Positions 31,601 to 40,283 of a DNA stretch of 40,283 nt are shown here, piece by piece. The notes beneath the pieces were generated by a model. The model did no database searches, was not told the DNA's origin, and worked only from the letters and a program-made list of their open reading frames with translations. Every line of letters starts with the position of its first letter. Positions within the stretch are counted from its first letter, which is position 1. The translations under genes and the position numbers were made by a program. Source of the stretch: Xenoacremonium recifei. Its lineage: Eukaryota > Ascomycota > Sordariomycetes > Hypocreales > Nectriaceae. The stretch covers positions 1-40,283 of the forward strand of contig WOFQ01000121.1 of NCBI GenBank assembly GCA_012184525.1, given 5' to 3'.

Positions 31601-31671
31601 TAACTCCCATTTTAGGGTTACTTTAACCAGGGGGATGCAGGGGGCTATTAATAATTAAAAAAAGGGCTAAC

Positions 31672-31951
31672 TATACCTATTGCATTTCTACTCAACAAAG
31701 GTCGCAACAATGTCCTATATGGCCCATTTTGGATGGGAAACTGGGGTATGTTGGCTAATGTTATTACTCTTGTGTGGACTGTTATTGGGTTCGTCGTGTA
31801 CAGCTTCCCATACTCGATACCCGTGATTTCAGATGAGATGAACTATACTTCAGTGGTGCTCGTTGGTCTGTCTTTGTATGTTGTTGTTTACTGGATCGTG
31901 GCAGGTCGTGGCAGGTTTTCTTTGCCTGCAGATAGCACATGCTCTATTTGA
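31672..31951 (+). pseudogene. C-terminal fragment of an APC permease
   Basis: An open piece of about 92 codons encodes GRNNVLYGPFWMGNWGM, a hydrophobic helix, PVISDEMNYTSVV and a final helix ending WIVAGRGRFSLP. This is the C-terminus of a GABA/amino-acid permease of the same broad family as the intact gene at 23372-25198, but diverged from it. The rest of the gene is not present. Confidence 0.75.
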
Positions 31952-32539
31952 TAGAAAAAAAGGATATATAAGTAACTTATATTCCTCAAAGTCCCTGGCC
32001 CGACTCATTCTAATTAACAGAAGCTAATCATTAAATGCTGCTGATATGATCGATGCTCTAAGTGATCAGTGGGGAAACGACTTATACAAAGATTTGGGTA
32101 CTGATTATACTAAATAACTGAGTTACTTCCTATTGGAGTCATTTGTTAGCAAATTTAAAAAATCTCAATTATTGCTTCAGAGATATCGTTGACTGATTTA
32201 ATATATTGCCTCTAGACTCTGAAACTTATTAGAGATGTAATGATTCGTTCTTATACGTGTCAACATTAATACATCAGAATTAGCTACGCCTGCCCCCATG
32301 CAAAGACTATTGCCGACTCGTGCCCCTGTTTACCTGATTAAAACAATCCGTCATTTGCTAAACGATAGCAGATATGAATGTTTGAGGTGCACTCAAGTAA
32401 CTGGGTGGAGTCATTGTGTTCCTAAGGATTTGACTAGTTATTGTTTAACCAAAGCACTTTCCAAATTGAGCATATTTCCGATCATCGCAGAGACTTATCC
32501 TATCTTTAGTAAGGTCTACTTCGTTATTATCCTCCTGGC
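31952..32539. other. AT-rich spacer
   Basis: About 600 bp of AT-rich sequence with stops in all frames. The short frames at 32298-32546 show no family resemblance. The right end forms the promoter of the reductase-like gene. Confidence 0.4.
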
Positions 32540-32546
32540 TATATAA
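32540..32546 (+). promoter_or_regulatory. TATA box of NmrA-like gene
   Basis: TATATAA lies 33 bp before ATG 32573 and 123 bp before ATG 32669. If transcription starts about 30 bp downstream, the first ATG would sit at or near the cap site, which favours translation from 32669. Confidence 0.4.
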
Positions 32547-32668
32547 GAGCGGAAAGGGTTGGACCCTCAGCAATGGCACATCTTCTCCTTTTTTTTTTCT
32601 CGACGTATAATATCGGGACTTCCTTCCTTGGCACCTGGCTTCTTTCGGTTTCGGTGCCAGCTTTCGAA

Positions 32669-33577
32669 ATGCGGATTGCCATTGCTGGATCAGGAGACTT
32701 TGCGCAATACATTGCCGAAGAGTTCCCAAAGGCTGGCCTTAGACCCCTAATCTTGACAAGAACATACAAACCCAGGCTTGAAAAGGATGGAGTTCTTCAA
32801 TTTATCACAGATTACTCAGACGCATCCCTCGACGAGGCTTTAATTGGCTGCGACGCTCTTATATCGACGATTGTTGACTTTTCCCTCGGTTACGTTGATA
32901 TACACCTGAAGTTGTTAGGTGCTTGCCAGCGCAGTCCTACGTGTAAACGCTTTATCCCATCGGAATTCGCGGGAAATATTAAAGACTATCCCGATCAGCC
33001 GGCTTATTTTCGAAACATCAACGAACATGTTCGGAGAGTGCTGCAGGAACAAAAAGATATCCAATGGACTCTCGTTTGCATTGGACTTTTCGCAGATTAC
33101 GTGGTTCCTTCCACAAACAGATACATTCGAGACATGAGAGAAGGATCTCTTATTGACTTCAAAACTGAGACCTTTTGGGTTCCGGGCAGTCTCCAGGATG
33201 GCTTGGATCTCACTGCGGCGCGAGATGTGGCTAAGTCGCTCGCGGCACTGCTTTACGCTAAGGAATGGGAGCCATATACTTTTTTGTCAGGCCAACGGGC
33301 TTCTTGGAAAGACATCACGGACGTTATAAGGAAAAGATATCCGCATTTCACTATCCGGATCAATACTGTAAACCAGATCATTGATCATCTCGCGCCTGGC
33401 AAACCAGAGGCGGAGATTTTATTCGCCCAGTTGCAGCTATATCCTGCATCAGGTGCGGCAAAATGCCCAAAGGGTCCTGTGAAGGAGCAAAAAAAGAAGT
33501 ACTTTAGCAGCATTCATTTCCAGTCGCTGGAGGATATTTGGAAAAAAGTGGATATTGATCCAAACGTAATTGTTTAA
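32669..33577 (+). CDS. NmrA/isoflavone-reductase-like NAD(P)-binding protein
   Basis: Intronless gene of 302 residues counted from ATG 32669. This start puts the Rossmann motif GSGDFA at residues 7-12 right after the first strand (MRIAIAG), as in the family; an in-frame ATG at 32573 would add 32 hydrophobic residues unlike relatives. Other family features are FIPSEFAGN near residue 95 and ARDVAKSLAALL near 190. Members include NADPH-dependent reductases of phenylpropanoids and redox-sensing regulators. No catalytic Lys assignment is made. It is separated from the catabolic block by 3.6 kb of decayed repeats, so a link to the pathway is uncertain. Confidence 0.85.
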   Translation: MRIAIAGSGDFAQYIAEEFPKAGLRPLILTRTYKPRLEKDGVLQFITDYSDASLDEALIGCDALISTIVDFSLGYVDIHLKLLGACQRSPTCKRFIPSEFAGNIKDYPDQPAYFRNINEHVRRVLQEQKDIQWTLVCIGLFADYVVPSTNRYIRDMREGSLIDFKTETFWVPGSLQDGLDLTAARDVAKSLAALLYAKEWEPYTFLSGQRASWKDITDVIRKRYPHFTIRINTVNQIIDHLAPGKPEAEILFAQLQLYPASGAAKCPKGPVKEQKKKYFSSIHFQSLEDIWKKVDIDPNVIV

Positions 33578-33874
33578 AACACCAAAAGCAATAGCATGCA
33601 ATTCTATATCCTATTATTATATTAAGTGTCACGACCCGTATCAGACATAAAGAGATTACAGTCACGTATACAGATATATACAATACGAATCACTTACCAA
33701 TATAACAGATTACAGTAAGCTTTACAAATTACTAGTAGTCTATAACTATATAAAATAGTTATTTAAACTATTATATTTTCATATATAACTAGACCTTAAA
33801 TAGCTGGACAAAAATCATGTAGCATGGTATAATGTGAGGTAAGCAGAAGAGTGGTGCAATCTGACTCAGTAATT
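33578..33874. other. AT-rich spacer with LTR-like start
   Basis: Very AT-rich. TGTCACGACCCG at 33627 resembles the start of a fungal LTR, but no matching end or target duplication was found. Confidence 0.35.
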
Positions 33875-34934
33875 CTAAACGGCAGCAACATCCTGGTCGA
33901 ATGCCTTTCCACCAGCCTCCATATTGATAGATATGGATTTCTCTAGCCCGCATACCTCGAATAGACTTACTGGGGTGATCTCCGGCGGCGTCCCCACCGT
34001 CCCCTGCGTCTTCAATCGCATCAGCGCGCCGCGCATTGCAGTATAAGCCGGAGCCAACGTCGCAAAACTGAATATCATGATGCGGAAGCCCAGAGTGCGT
34101 GCTTCATCAACAGTGATGGTAGGACCAGCCCCGTTCTCGACCGAATTATACAGCAACGGCCATGGGGCTAGATCCTTGACGGCTTGGGCAGCCTGTTCCT
34201 TGGACTTGAAACCTTCGAGCAGGCCAAGGTCGGCCCCAATGTCTCGTGCGGCCTTGAGCCGGGCGATACATTCGCCATACCCCATAGACTGCAGAGCGTC
34301 GGTGCGCGCGATGAGAATGAAATCTGATTTCAGGCGTAGGCGGATTCGCTGTAGGTATTCTTCTCGCGGTACAACTTTCTTGCCGCCAAGGTGACCGTAG
34401 CGCTTCATCAGCACTTGATCTTCGAGATGAACCCCCGCAACACCAGACCGAATGTATTGCTCCACCGTACGGGCGACCATGAGGGGGCCTTGATGGGAAA
34501 CAATTTCATTAGTGGCTTCGCTCTGAAGATTGGATGTCCCCAGTCATCGGCCAGAGAGGGGACGGCAGATCGATCTCTTACCTCCGTGGCCTGTATCCAT
34601 ATCAGCGATCAGAGGTGGTCCTTCGGGGTCGAGCCCCGAAATCATATCGGCGTTTTCTCGCATCTCATACAACTGAACAATCGCGAGGTCAGACTATCCC
34701 AAGCGTGACACCGTAGTTCCAGCACCGGTCTGTCGTTGCGTCATTAATAGATGGAAGGGCGTTCTAAATCTTAGCCATCTTACCATGTATTAAGGCGCCG
34801 AAGCCCACCTCCAGCGCTGTACGCACCGAGAGTCCATCGTAGACACCCGGGCAGACGATAAGTTCTTGTGTCTCGAATATCATTTTTCGCAACTTAGTAG
34901 CCGCTGAGAGCGGTATTTTAGCCAAGGCTGCCAT
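33875..34934 (-). pseudogene. PEP mutase/isocitrate lyase family gene with frameshift and stop
   Basis: Members of this family cleave or rearrange C-C or P-C bonds of 2-oxo/2-hydroxy diacids with a Mg ion. Exons by homology: 34934 to about 34780, 34729-34582, 34488-33875. Start ATG 34934 gives MAALAKIPLS before LRKMIFETQELIVCPGVYDGLSVR. Near 34790 an extra A (CTTAATACATG) shifts the frame away from the expected ALYM-TGAGTT join. Codon 34696-34694 is TAG directly after TVSRLG. Downstream the frame is intact and family-typical: LIADMDTGHGG, GVAGVHLEDQV, HLGGKKVV, IARTDAL. Two lesions make a functional product unlikely unless sequencing errors are present. Relatives include 2-methylisocitrate lyase-like and oxaloacetase-like enzymes; no precise role is offered. 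Confidence 0.8.
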
Positions 34935-35061
34935 ATTATTGGCAGGCGCCAAGCCCGCAGTGGGTTTCTTGTCGATTTCAGTGTTTATTGCGACCAAGAG
35001 AATGCCTCTCGCTAGCTTGTTATCCTGATCCAAAACAACGTGTTAACCTACATAGGGTTAG

Positions 35062-35195
35062 GGTTATGACCCAACACATCATGACACGATGACGCTGCAG
35101 AGACGTTGCAAAGCTGCGGCAATGTATATCAAAGTTCCTAGCAGTCTATATATATATATCGATAAGATCCCCAGATTCCCGGAAGGTCAAAAGAC
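35062..35195. repeat. Truncated LTR copy related to 31351-31595
   Basis: ATGACCC at 35066 and the following 66 bp align without gaps to 31355-31420, with 15 differences of which 14 are transitions. Similarity continues through the TATATATA tract to about 35195 and is then lost. No terminal CA or target duplication was found, so the copy is truncated. It lies between the broken lyase gene and the arabinofuranosidase 3' end. Confidence 0.7.
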
Positions 35196-35424
35196 TGTAC
35201 ACGTTCACGAGACAAGTAGACTTTGACTGCACAGTACCATTTTTGTTTGCTGGCCAGCATTATTGTGCATTCATGGAGATTCCACGCAAATACGGTTGAG
35301 AACAAGGTTCTACTCAACGGGCGACAGCCGAGGGCCTGGCGTGGACGCCCGCTGCGTTACCATGGCTCGTCCTCCATCACGATGAAACCTCGCTTGCGCC
35401 CAACGCGTGTGAGGGTTTCCGCGT

Positions 35425-36933
35425 TTAGGCGAATCCAGTCTCGACAATCCAGGTCGCGTCATCTGTGAAGGAGGTCTCTGAATCGAACGCGTTAAACCCG
35501 CCGTTGCTTGCGGCGTACAAAATTCCATCGTAATGCCGGAACCAATGCTGAGGGTAACTCCACGATCGAAAAGAATTGCCCTGGCCGCTGATACCAGCTT
35601 CAGGGCAGAAGGTAGCGTCCTCTGAGAAAAGTTTAGTGCCGTCGTTTGCGTCGACGTACAACTCGAAGCCCGAGTGTCGGATGTAGCTCCCGGGCAGATC
35701 CACCGATTCAAACGACACGCAGCCGCTGTTGCCGAGGCCCGTCTGGACGATCCAGCTAGCAGCGTCCTTGAGTGCAGTGGTGCTGTCAGACGATACGACC
35801 TGAATATTAACGGTGGTACCGGTGTGGGCAATGTATTCTGTGGTGCAGCACGCCGTGGTCGCTTTGAGAGATACGTGAGAGCCGACGGTCACCGCGGGAC
35901 CGCTAGTCAAGGCCGTGACAGCATATCCGGCAGCGACAATATTCGCCTGCACCTCATTTTCAGTATCGTCTGAAGGGTAGCCGGAGGTCATAACGCCCTC
36001 GTAAAATGTGCCCTGAGCGCCGTGACTGTTATCGCCGCCAATTCCGAGGATGATAGCACCCTCCTTACTCATCGGGTTATAGCCGGCTACATCTGGGCGC
36101 GGTCCGCTATAATAAGTCGACAGCGTACCAGAAGCAGCATTACCACCACGGATAGCCCACTGGTCTGGTTCTCCTTTAACGATGGCTGTGAGGAACCGAT
36201 ATGTGACGGTCGGGTCAGCAGCGTTGGTAGTCTGACTTTCACCCGAAAATAGACCATTCTCAAGATCAGCCATCACCCAAGGACCAGTACCAGATCCGAG
36301 GCCGTTGCCGCTGCCATCGCCGGCACCGAAGTAGATAGCCTCCATATGACCGTTTCCAGTGTCAGTGCTGCTGGTCTCGGCATTGCCGTAATCGAAACAG
36401 CATGCAGTATTCCAATGGGTGCCATCGAGAACTGCATATATGCCCTCTGGTTCGTCGCCGGTAGCCGTGCCGGTGGCAGTATTAATCCTGTACCCCGTCC
36501 CCGGAGAGATAAAGATACCATATGCCTTTTGCCCATTCAATGTAACGGGTGCGCCACCTGCTGCGGCTAAGCTGTCGAGACCGCCAGCCTCGGGACCGGG
36601 AAAGGCTCCGGGCGGAGCCTGGGTAAGGTGGTTTCCCTCGCCGGACTGATCATAGATGACGGTAATGACGCAGGTGGTGCCGCCGCAGAAAGAGTCCTGA
36701 GCGGCCGAGTTGGCGACGCCACCAGCAGAAAGGGGCGCGATATCAAGCGTAGTCCCATCGGAGACTCGGCGAAGCTGATAGAGTGATCCGCTATAGGCAC
36801 TATACAAGGCGCGGGTGCTGCTGTGTGCGGCCACACAAGGTGTGCCGCCGGACTTATAGATATCACAAGGTCCGGCAGCGACAAGAGATGCCGAGGCCGC
36901 GAGGCCAAGAAGAACGCTCCTTCGCGAAGCCAT
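35425..36933 (-). CDS. abfB: Secreted alpha-L-arabinofuranosidase B (GH54 + CBM42)
   Basis: Intronless gene of 502 residues. A signal peptide (residues 1-about 20, RRSVLLGLAASASLVAAG) directs secretion. The GH54 catalytic domain covers about 21-335; E225 in WVMADLENGLF and D301 in GIGGDNSHGAQG align with the nucleophile and acid/base of the Aspergillus enzyme and have the same 76-residue spacing. A CBM42 arabinose-binding beta-trefoil follows (about 340-502) with repeated SYIRH-like and ASWIVQTGL/ATWIVETGF segments. It removes arabinose side chains from hemicellulose and pectin. All key residues are present and the gene looks intact. Its function is unrelated to the aromatic block and marks the right boundary of that region. 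Confidence 0.96.
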   Translation of the reverse strand: MASRRSVLLGLAASASLVAAGPCDIYKSGGTPCVAAHSSTRALYSAYSGSLYQLRRVSDGTTLDIAPLSAGGVANSAAQDSFCGGTTCVITVIYDQSGEGNHLTQAPPGAFPGPEAGGLDSLAAAGGAPVTLNGQKAYGIFISPGTGYRINTATGTATGDEPEGIYAVLDGTHWNTACCFDYGNAETSSTDTGNGHMEAIYFGAGDGSGNGLGSGTGPWVMADLENGLFSGESQTTNAADPTVTYRFLTAIVKGEPDQWAIRGGNAASGTLSTYYSGPRPDVAGYNPMSKEGAIILGIGGDNSHGAQGTFYEGVMTSGYPSDDTENEVQANIVAAGYAVTALTSGPAVTVGSHVSLKATTACCTTEYIAHTGTTVNIQVVSSDSTTALKDAASWIVQTGLGNSGCVSFESVDLPGSYIRHSGFELYVDANDGTKLFSEDATFCPEAGISGQGNSFRSWSYPQHWFRHYDGILYAASNGGFNAFDSETSFTDDATWIVETGFA

Positions 36934-38319
36934 GTTGCTTACACCCAGACAAGAAGCAGAGGGAAGACCGTTAGGTTATATAACAATTCAAGCCGACGGT
37001 CTTGTCGGATACCTCGGCCACGTGGTAGTATCTGACGCGGGCCTTGATGCTTCTTTGGCCAGGATATAGGGTGTGCGAAGCCTGCGAACCAACTCTGCGC
37101 TGAGCACGAGACGGATCATAAGTGGGAGAGTACATCTTTATATACATGGCAGTATAAGTTGGCCGTTGAAGTTGACGATGGTGAAAGCCCATGTTTACTA
37201 TGTGAAAGCGCTTAATGGGTTGCCCCATACAGGCTCTACCCAGGAAATGATTCGTGCGTCAGGTGCATAATTTACATTGCTGAGAATTAAATGGTGTCGG
37301 TGTTGCCCGTTGAAGTTAGCGAGGATCCCAAACATACGACACTTAAGCACATGAGGTAGGTAGCATTTGGAAGTAATATATTTCACTGAGGGATTGAGGT
37401 CTCGTGGACTACAATTAATATGGCATGCGACGGATTTCCGGCCCTTCTCTCTAGTCTTTGTCTTACTATAGGGTATTATAGACATCAAACAACGTTACGT
37501 ACAATTCATTTAGATAGTTAGCGTACTTTGAAAGGGACCAGGGTCGTTGTGTAGGGCCATATTTACCTTGAGCTATGAGCGGGGAGCCGTTTCGCGGGAG
37601 CCTGGATGAACGGCACGCCTCTTGGTAAGAGATGGTTCTTCTCTTCTTCATCCGCAGAACCAGAGACCTTCAGCTCTGAGACCGCTAGACTTTGCACCGA
37701 AATAACAGAAAATAGGGGTCAAGATGTGATGGATCCCAATGTCAGCCCACATAAATCTCGCAATCGCCTTCCGCGTCTCGGCGCACCTGTCACCGGATAG
37801 GCTCGCTTGTCAGCTAATCCCGTAGGATTTAGGCTATGCATAAGTAAGCGCCAACAGATTCCTCCAAGTCACTACCAAGGAAAGCCCTGGAAAATCTCGG
37901 TTCCGGCCAGTCATTGATGTTCTTGCAGCGCCTTATTCGGTAATTAGATGATTTGAGAATTCATGTTATCACGCACTGAAGTTGCGTTGGCATGACTACT
38001 CTAAGAGGTCGCCCGCCGCTCTGATACGCGATGGGGCTCTCAGACCCCTTTCTCAGCCATGCGAAATCACGTTCCAGACGTTGAGGGCAGCTTTCAGCTC
38101 ATCGGATGAATACCCACTTAGTGCGTAGTCAGAGTGCCTCGCGAGCCACATATGGCCATCGCCAATCGGGTTTCACTCCCCAGATCAACAGACAACTATC
38201 AGAATACGGGGGAGGGGAAGTTTGGGGTTTGCATAATAAAGCGCAGGCAAGCTGCGGCCCTATTTCGCAAAGCTTTGTCGACCTCGCCCTCTTGTTTTCA
38301 CCCTCGGACGACCGCCATC
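36934..38319. other. Intergenic region between abfB and membrane protein gene
   Basis: About 1.4 kb between divergent genes. TTATATAA at 36976-36983, 43-50 bp before the abfB start, is a good TATA box for it. The frames near 37073-37270, 37466-37651 and 37606-37800 have no recognisable family. No RNA gene or repeat was recognised. Confidence 0.5.
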
Positions 38320-39533
38320 ATGACATCTGCTGGCAATCCAGTCTATTTCGAGCTGAGCTGGTCGATCCTCAGCACCATTGGCATTGGAAATGTCTTCTTT
38401 GGGTGCCTCGTCTGCGGCATCACTTCTTTTTCTCAAATCGCCGCCGTACCAATATTCACTTCCGCTGCCGGGGCCATTGCAAACGGGCTCTGCTATTACG
38501 CGTTTTACACAGTGACCTCAACGGCAAAGAGCAGGTCCATAGCATCGATATTTGCGGACATCCTGTGGCTGGTAAGTAGGCGCGTTGTGTGATGTGCCGA
38601 TTAGATATCTGACGTGGACCGACCGAGCAGGTTCAGGAAGCTGGGTTAAGCTTTTATTCTTGCGTTATACTCAATCGGATCCTACAAAATCGTCGATGGC
38701 TCGTCTTCACTATTCTATTTTGGATAGGCATCTTGGCAATTACAGTCATACGTATACTTATTGCTATTGTAAGATCGAAAAGCATACTGGAAAATGACTA
38801 TTCCTACCAAAACATCATCAACAGTCTCCACATTGGGTATTTTGTCCTCATCGCTATAGTAGAGTGCATCAGCGCCTACTTCCTCCTTACCAAGTTCGCT
38901 TCGGCTCAAACCACTTCGCTCAGGGCGGCAATCAGAACTGGTCTGTTCAAGTATCTGATGCGTTCAACGGAAGTCAGATTGGCTCTGCTGGCTGTCATTG
39001 GCACCCTGAGAGCCATTACCTATTCATTCCAAGCATCGGCGCAGAGCGCAACCAATGTTGCTAGCGAAGTGGACCGCTTCGCGTATACTTTGGAGTGTCT
39101 GTTCCCTTCCGTTCTATTGTAAGTCCCTAATGCTTAGGATGAGATGGAGATTGAATATTGACCAGGGTTCCTTAGTATCGACATGCTAGCGTCCAAACTC
39201 GTCATCTCTAATCAACACTACGATTCAACGTCCCGAAGTCAACACCAGCCAGGAGGCTATGCCCGACAATATACCTCAAGTCACAAGACTCACGGCCTGG
39301 ACTTTTCGAGAGCGCGAAGCGAGCACATCGTTGAGGTGAAGGGAGGCCAAAGCGCTCCTAGAACTAGCTCACAAGAGCGCATTGTGGAAGCTGGCATTTC
39401 CCACGGTTCGCCTTCTGATATTGATCTGGATGAACTAGAGCCCAACCGAGGTGGGATCAGCAAAACGGTCAATTTCGAAGTGTACGAAAGTTTTCAGGCA
39501 CAAGACGTCGATGTCAATCAACAACAGAAATAA
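38320..39533 (+). CDS. Seven-helix integral membrane protein, function unknown
   Basis: Exons 38320-38571, 38631-39118 and 39176-39533 give 365 residues in frame. Seven hydrophobic segments can be read, the first at WSILSTIGIGNVFFGCLVCGI and the third completed across the first intron (DILWL/VQEAGLSFYS). The seventh spans the second intron (SVLF/IDMLASKLV). A hydrophilic tail of about 105 residues, rich in Ser, Gln and Glu, follows. The acceptor 39175 is chosen because the earlier AG at 39165 leads to a stop. The layout resembles fungal seven-helix receptor-like or DUF families, but I recognise no signature such as a CFEM domain. No functional claim is made. Confidence 0.75.
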
Positions 39534-39877
39534 TAGGAGAACAGTTACACGTAGAGATTCGAATAATTGACACGGGCTTCGCAATGTTCACAGGGTGAAT
39601 CTTTGTGTGGGAAGATTACTAGCCAGAGCCTCTTTACTGGAGAGATGAGCCGTCCAGACCTTAGAGTTGTAACATTGGACCACAGGCGTAGAACTTGCAA
39701 AAACAATTTATGCATTTAATCTGTGAGATTCAAAACTGTTCACTGGTCGCAGGTTAACTCCATGTTCCTCGACTGGCTCTGTCTAAGCTCATTGTGTCAC
39801 TAGAACTCAAAGACAAGATGGAAAGGATATTTCGGGAAGTCAAAGTCAATTCTTTCTGGACAGAAATGCGCCAGGGT
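39534..39877. other. Intergenic region
   Basis: 340 bp downstream of the membrane protein gene with no supported coding sequence. Confidence 0.4.
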
Positions 39878-40117
39878 CTAAGTGAGCCAAACGCTGCCCG
39901 GACTGAAGACCAGGTAGAGCATCCTACCAGGAATAAATGGATTCAGTGCATTTGAGACTTCGGCAGGCTGCTTATCGATGCCGAGAGGTACTTCAGAGAT
40001 TAGAAGAGGGTTGCCTTTGCTGACAGTATCGGGAAGCCTATCAAGGTCGCCTTTATTGATAACGGTGTTGCTGTCAAAGACCGTAGGTATACGTTTGTTG
40101 GTGGTCGGATATTCTGT
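39878..40117 (-). CDS. Possible last exon of a gene entering from the right (partial)
   Basis: After a plausible acceptor (CACATAG, plus-strand 40118-40124) an open frame of 79 codons runs to TAG at 39880-39878. It reads VFDSNTVINKGDLDRLPDTV, then NPLLISEVPLGIDKQPAEVS and ends SPGSVWLT. The composition looks protein-like rather than random. I do not recognise the family, and no upstream exon could be identified in the remaining 160 bp. Confidence 0.3.
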   Translation of the reverse strand, partial: TEYPTTNKRIPTVFDSNTVINKGDLDRLPDTVSKGNPLLISEVPLGIDKQPAEVSNALNPFIPGRMLYLVFSPGSVWLT

Positions 40118-40283
40118 CTATGTGGCGAGCACTAGAACCTAAATAACTCGTATTATCTGCCACAGAGCGGGCATGAAACCACCATAAGCAATTACATGTC
40201 ATGTGCCCTATCCCGTATACTGAATGTCCTCTACCCAGGGTTCATTTCAGAGATCATCGGCTGCAAGGATTAGCATCCTGCGA

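Noticed and set aside
32573..32668. N-terminal extension of the NmrA-like protein from ATG 32573
   Set aside because: The 32 extra residues are hydrophobic and precede the Rossmann strand, unlike relatives, and the ATG lies only 27 bp from the TATA box.
33627..33874. Possible LTR starting TGTCACGACCCG
   Set aside because: No matching end, partner LTR or target duplication could be found.
35053..35066. Telomere-like TTAGGG repeats (about two units)
   Set aside because: Only TAGGGTTAGGGTTA is present next to a degenerate LTR; too short to call an interstitial telomere.
1..40283. tRNA, rRNA or CRISPR-like arrays
   Set aside because: No cloverleaf with A/B boxes, rRNA sequence or regularly spaced repeat array was recognised by eye; a tRNA scan would settle the first.

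Overview
The window is nuclear DNA of a filamentous ascomycete, most likely a eurotiomycete of the Aspergillus/Penicillium kind. Genes carry short introns (about 50-95 bp) with GT..AG ends and CTAAC-like branch points. The recognisable proteins are typical of these fungi: CYP504, GH54 arabinofuranosidase, Zn2Cys6 regulator, APC and MFS permeases. All exon maps here were joined by eye from reading frames, splice signals and family conservation.

Layout. 1-2526 (-): 5' part of a LINE retrotransposon, with ORF1 (three zinc knuckles) and an open ORF2 endonuclease running off the left edge. 3322-5250 (+): amidase with an in-frame stop. 5638-7180 (+): decayed gene of unknown family. 7483-29011: a dense block of ten intact genes: MFS transporter (+), zinc alcohol dehydrogenase (-), CYP504A-type phenylacetate hydroxylase (-), Zn2Cys6 regulator (+), small Dabb protein (-), aldehyde dehydrogenase (-), NADPH-cytochrome P450 reductase (-), APC amino-acid/amine permease (+), homogentisate 1,2-dioxygenase (-) and fumarylacetoacetase (+). 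29012-32570: repeat graveyard with two solo LTRs (each with a 5-bp target duplication) and remnants of a sugar transporter and an APC permease. 32669-33577 (+): NmrA-like reductase. 33875-34934 (-): broken PEP-mutase/isocitrate-lyase-family gene. 35425-36933 (-): secreted GH54/CBM42 arabinofuranosidase. 38320-39533 (+): seven-helix membrane protein of unknown function. 39878-40117 (-): possible last exon of a gene entering from the right.

How the genes work together. The core reads as an aromatic catabolic cluster: an alcohol (for example 2-phenylethanol) to aldehyde (ADH) to phenylacetate (ALDH) to 2-hydroxyphenylacetate (CYP504 fed by the neighbouring reductase), then, after a second ring hydroxylation whose enzyme is not separately seen, homogentisate to maleylacetoacetate (HmgA-type) and fumarylacetoacetate to fumarate plus acetoacetate (FahA-type). 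No maleylacetoacetate isomerase, 4-hydroxyphenylpyruvate dioxygenase or second CYP504 is present. A motif, CCTCGGAA/TTCCGAGG, recurs in the promoters of the P450/regulator, Dabb, reductase/permease and HGD/FAH genes, with shorter half-sites before ADH, ALDH and MFS. One copy pair forms CGG-N11-CCG. This is the best candidate for an operator of the cluster's Zn2Cys6 protein and, with the dedicated reductase, is the most interesting signal in the window. Pathway assignment beyond enzyme families is inference.
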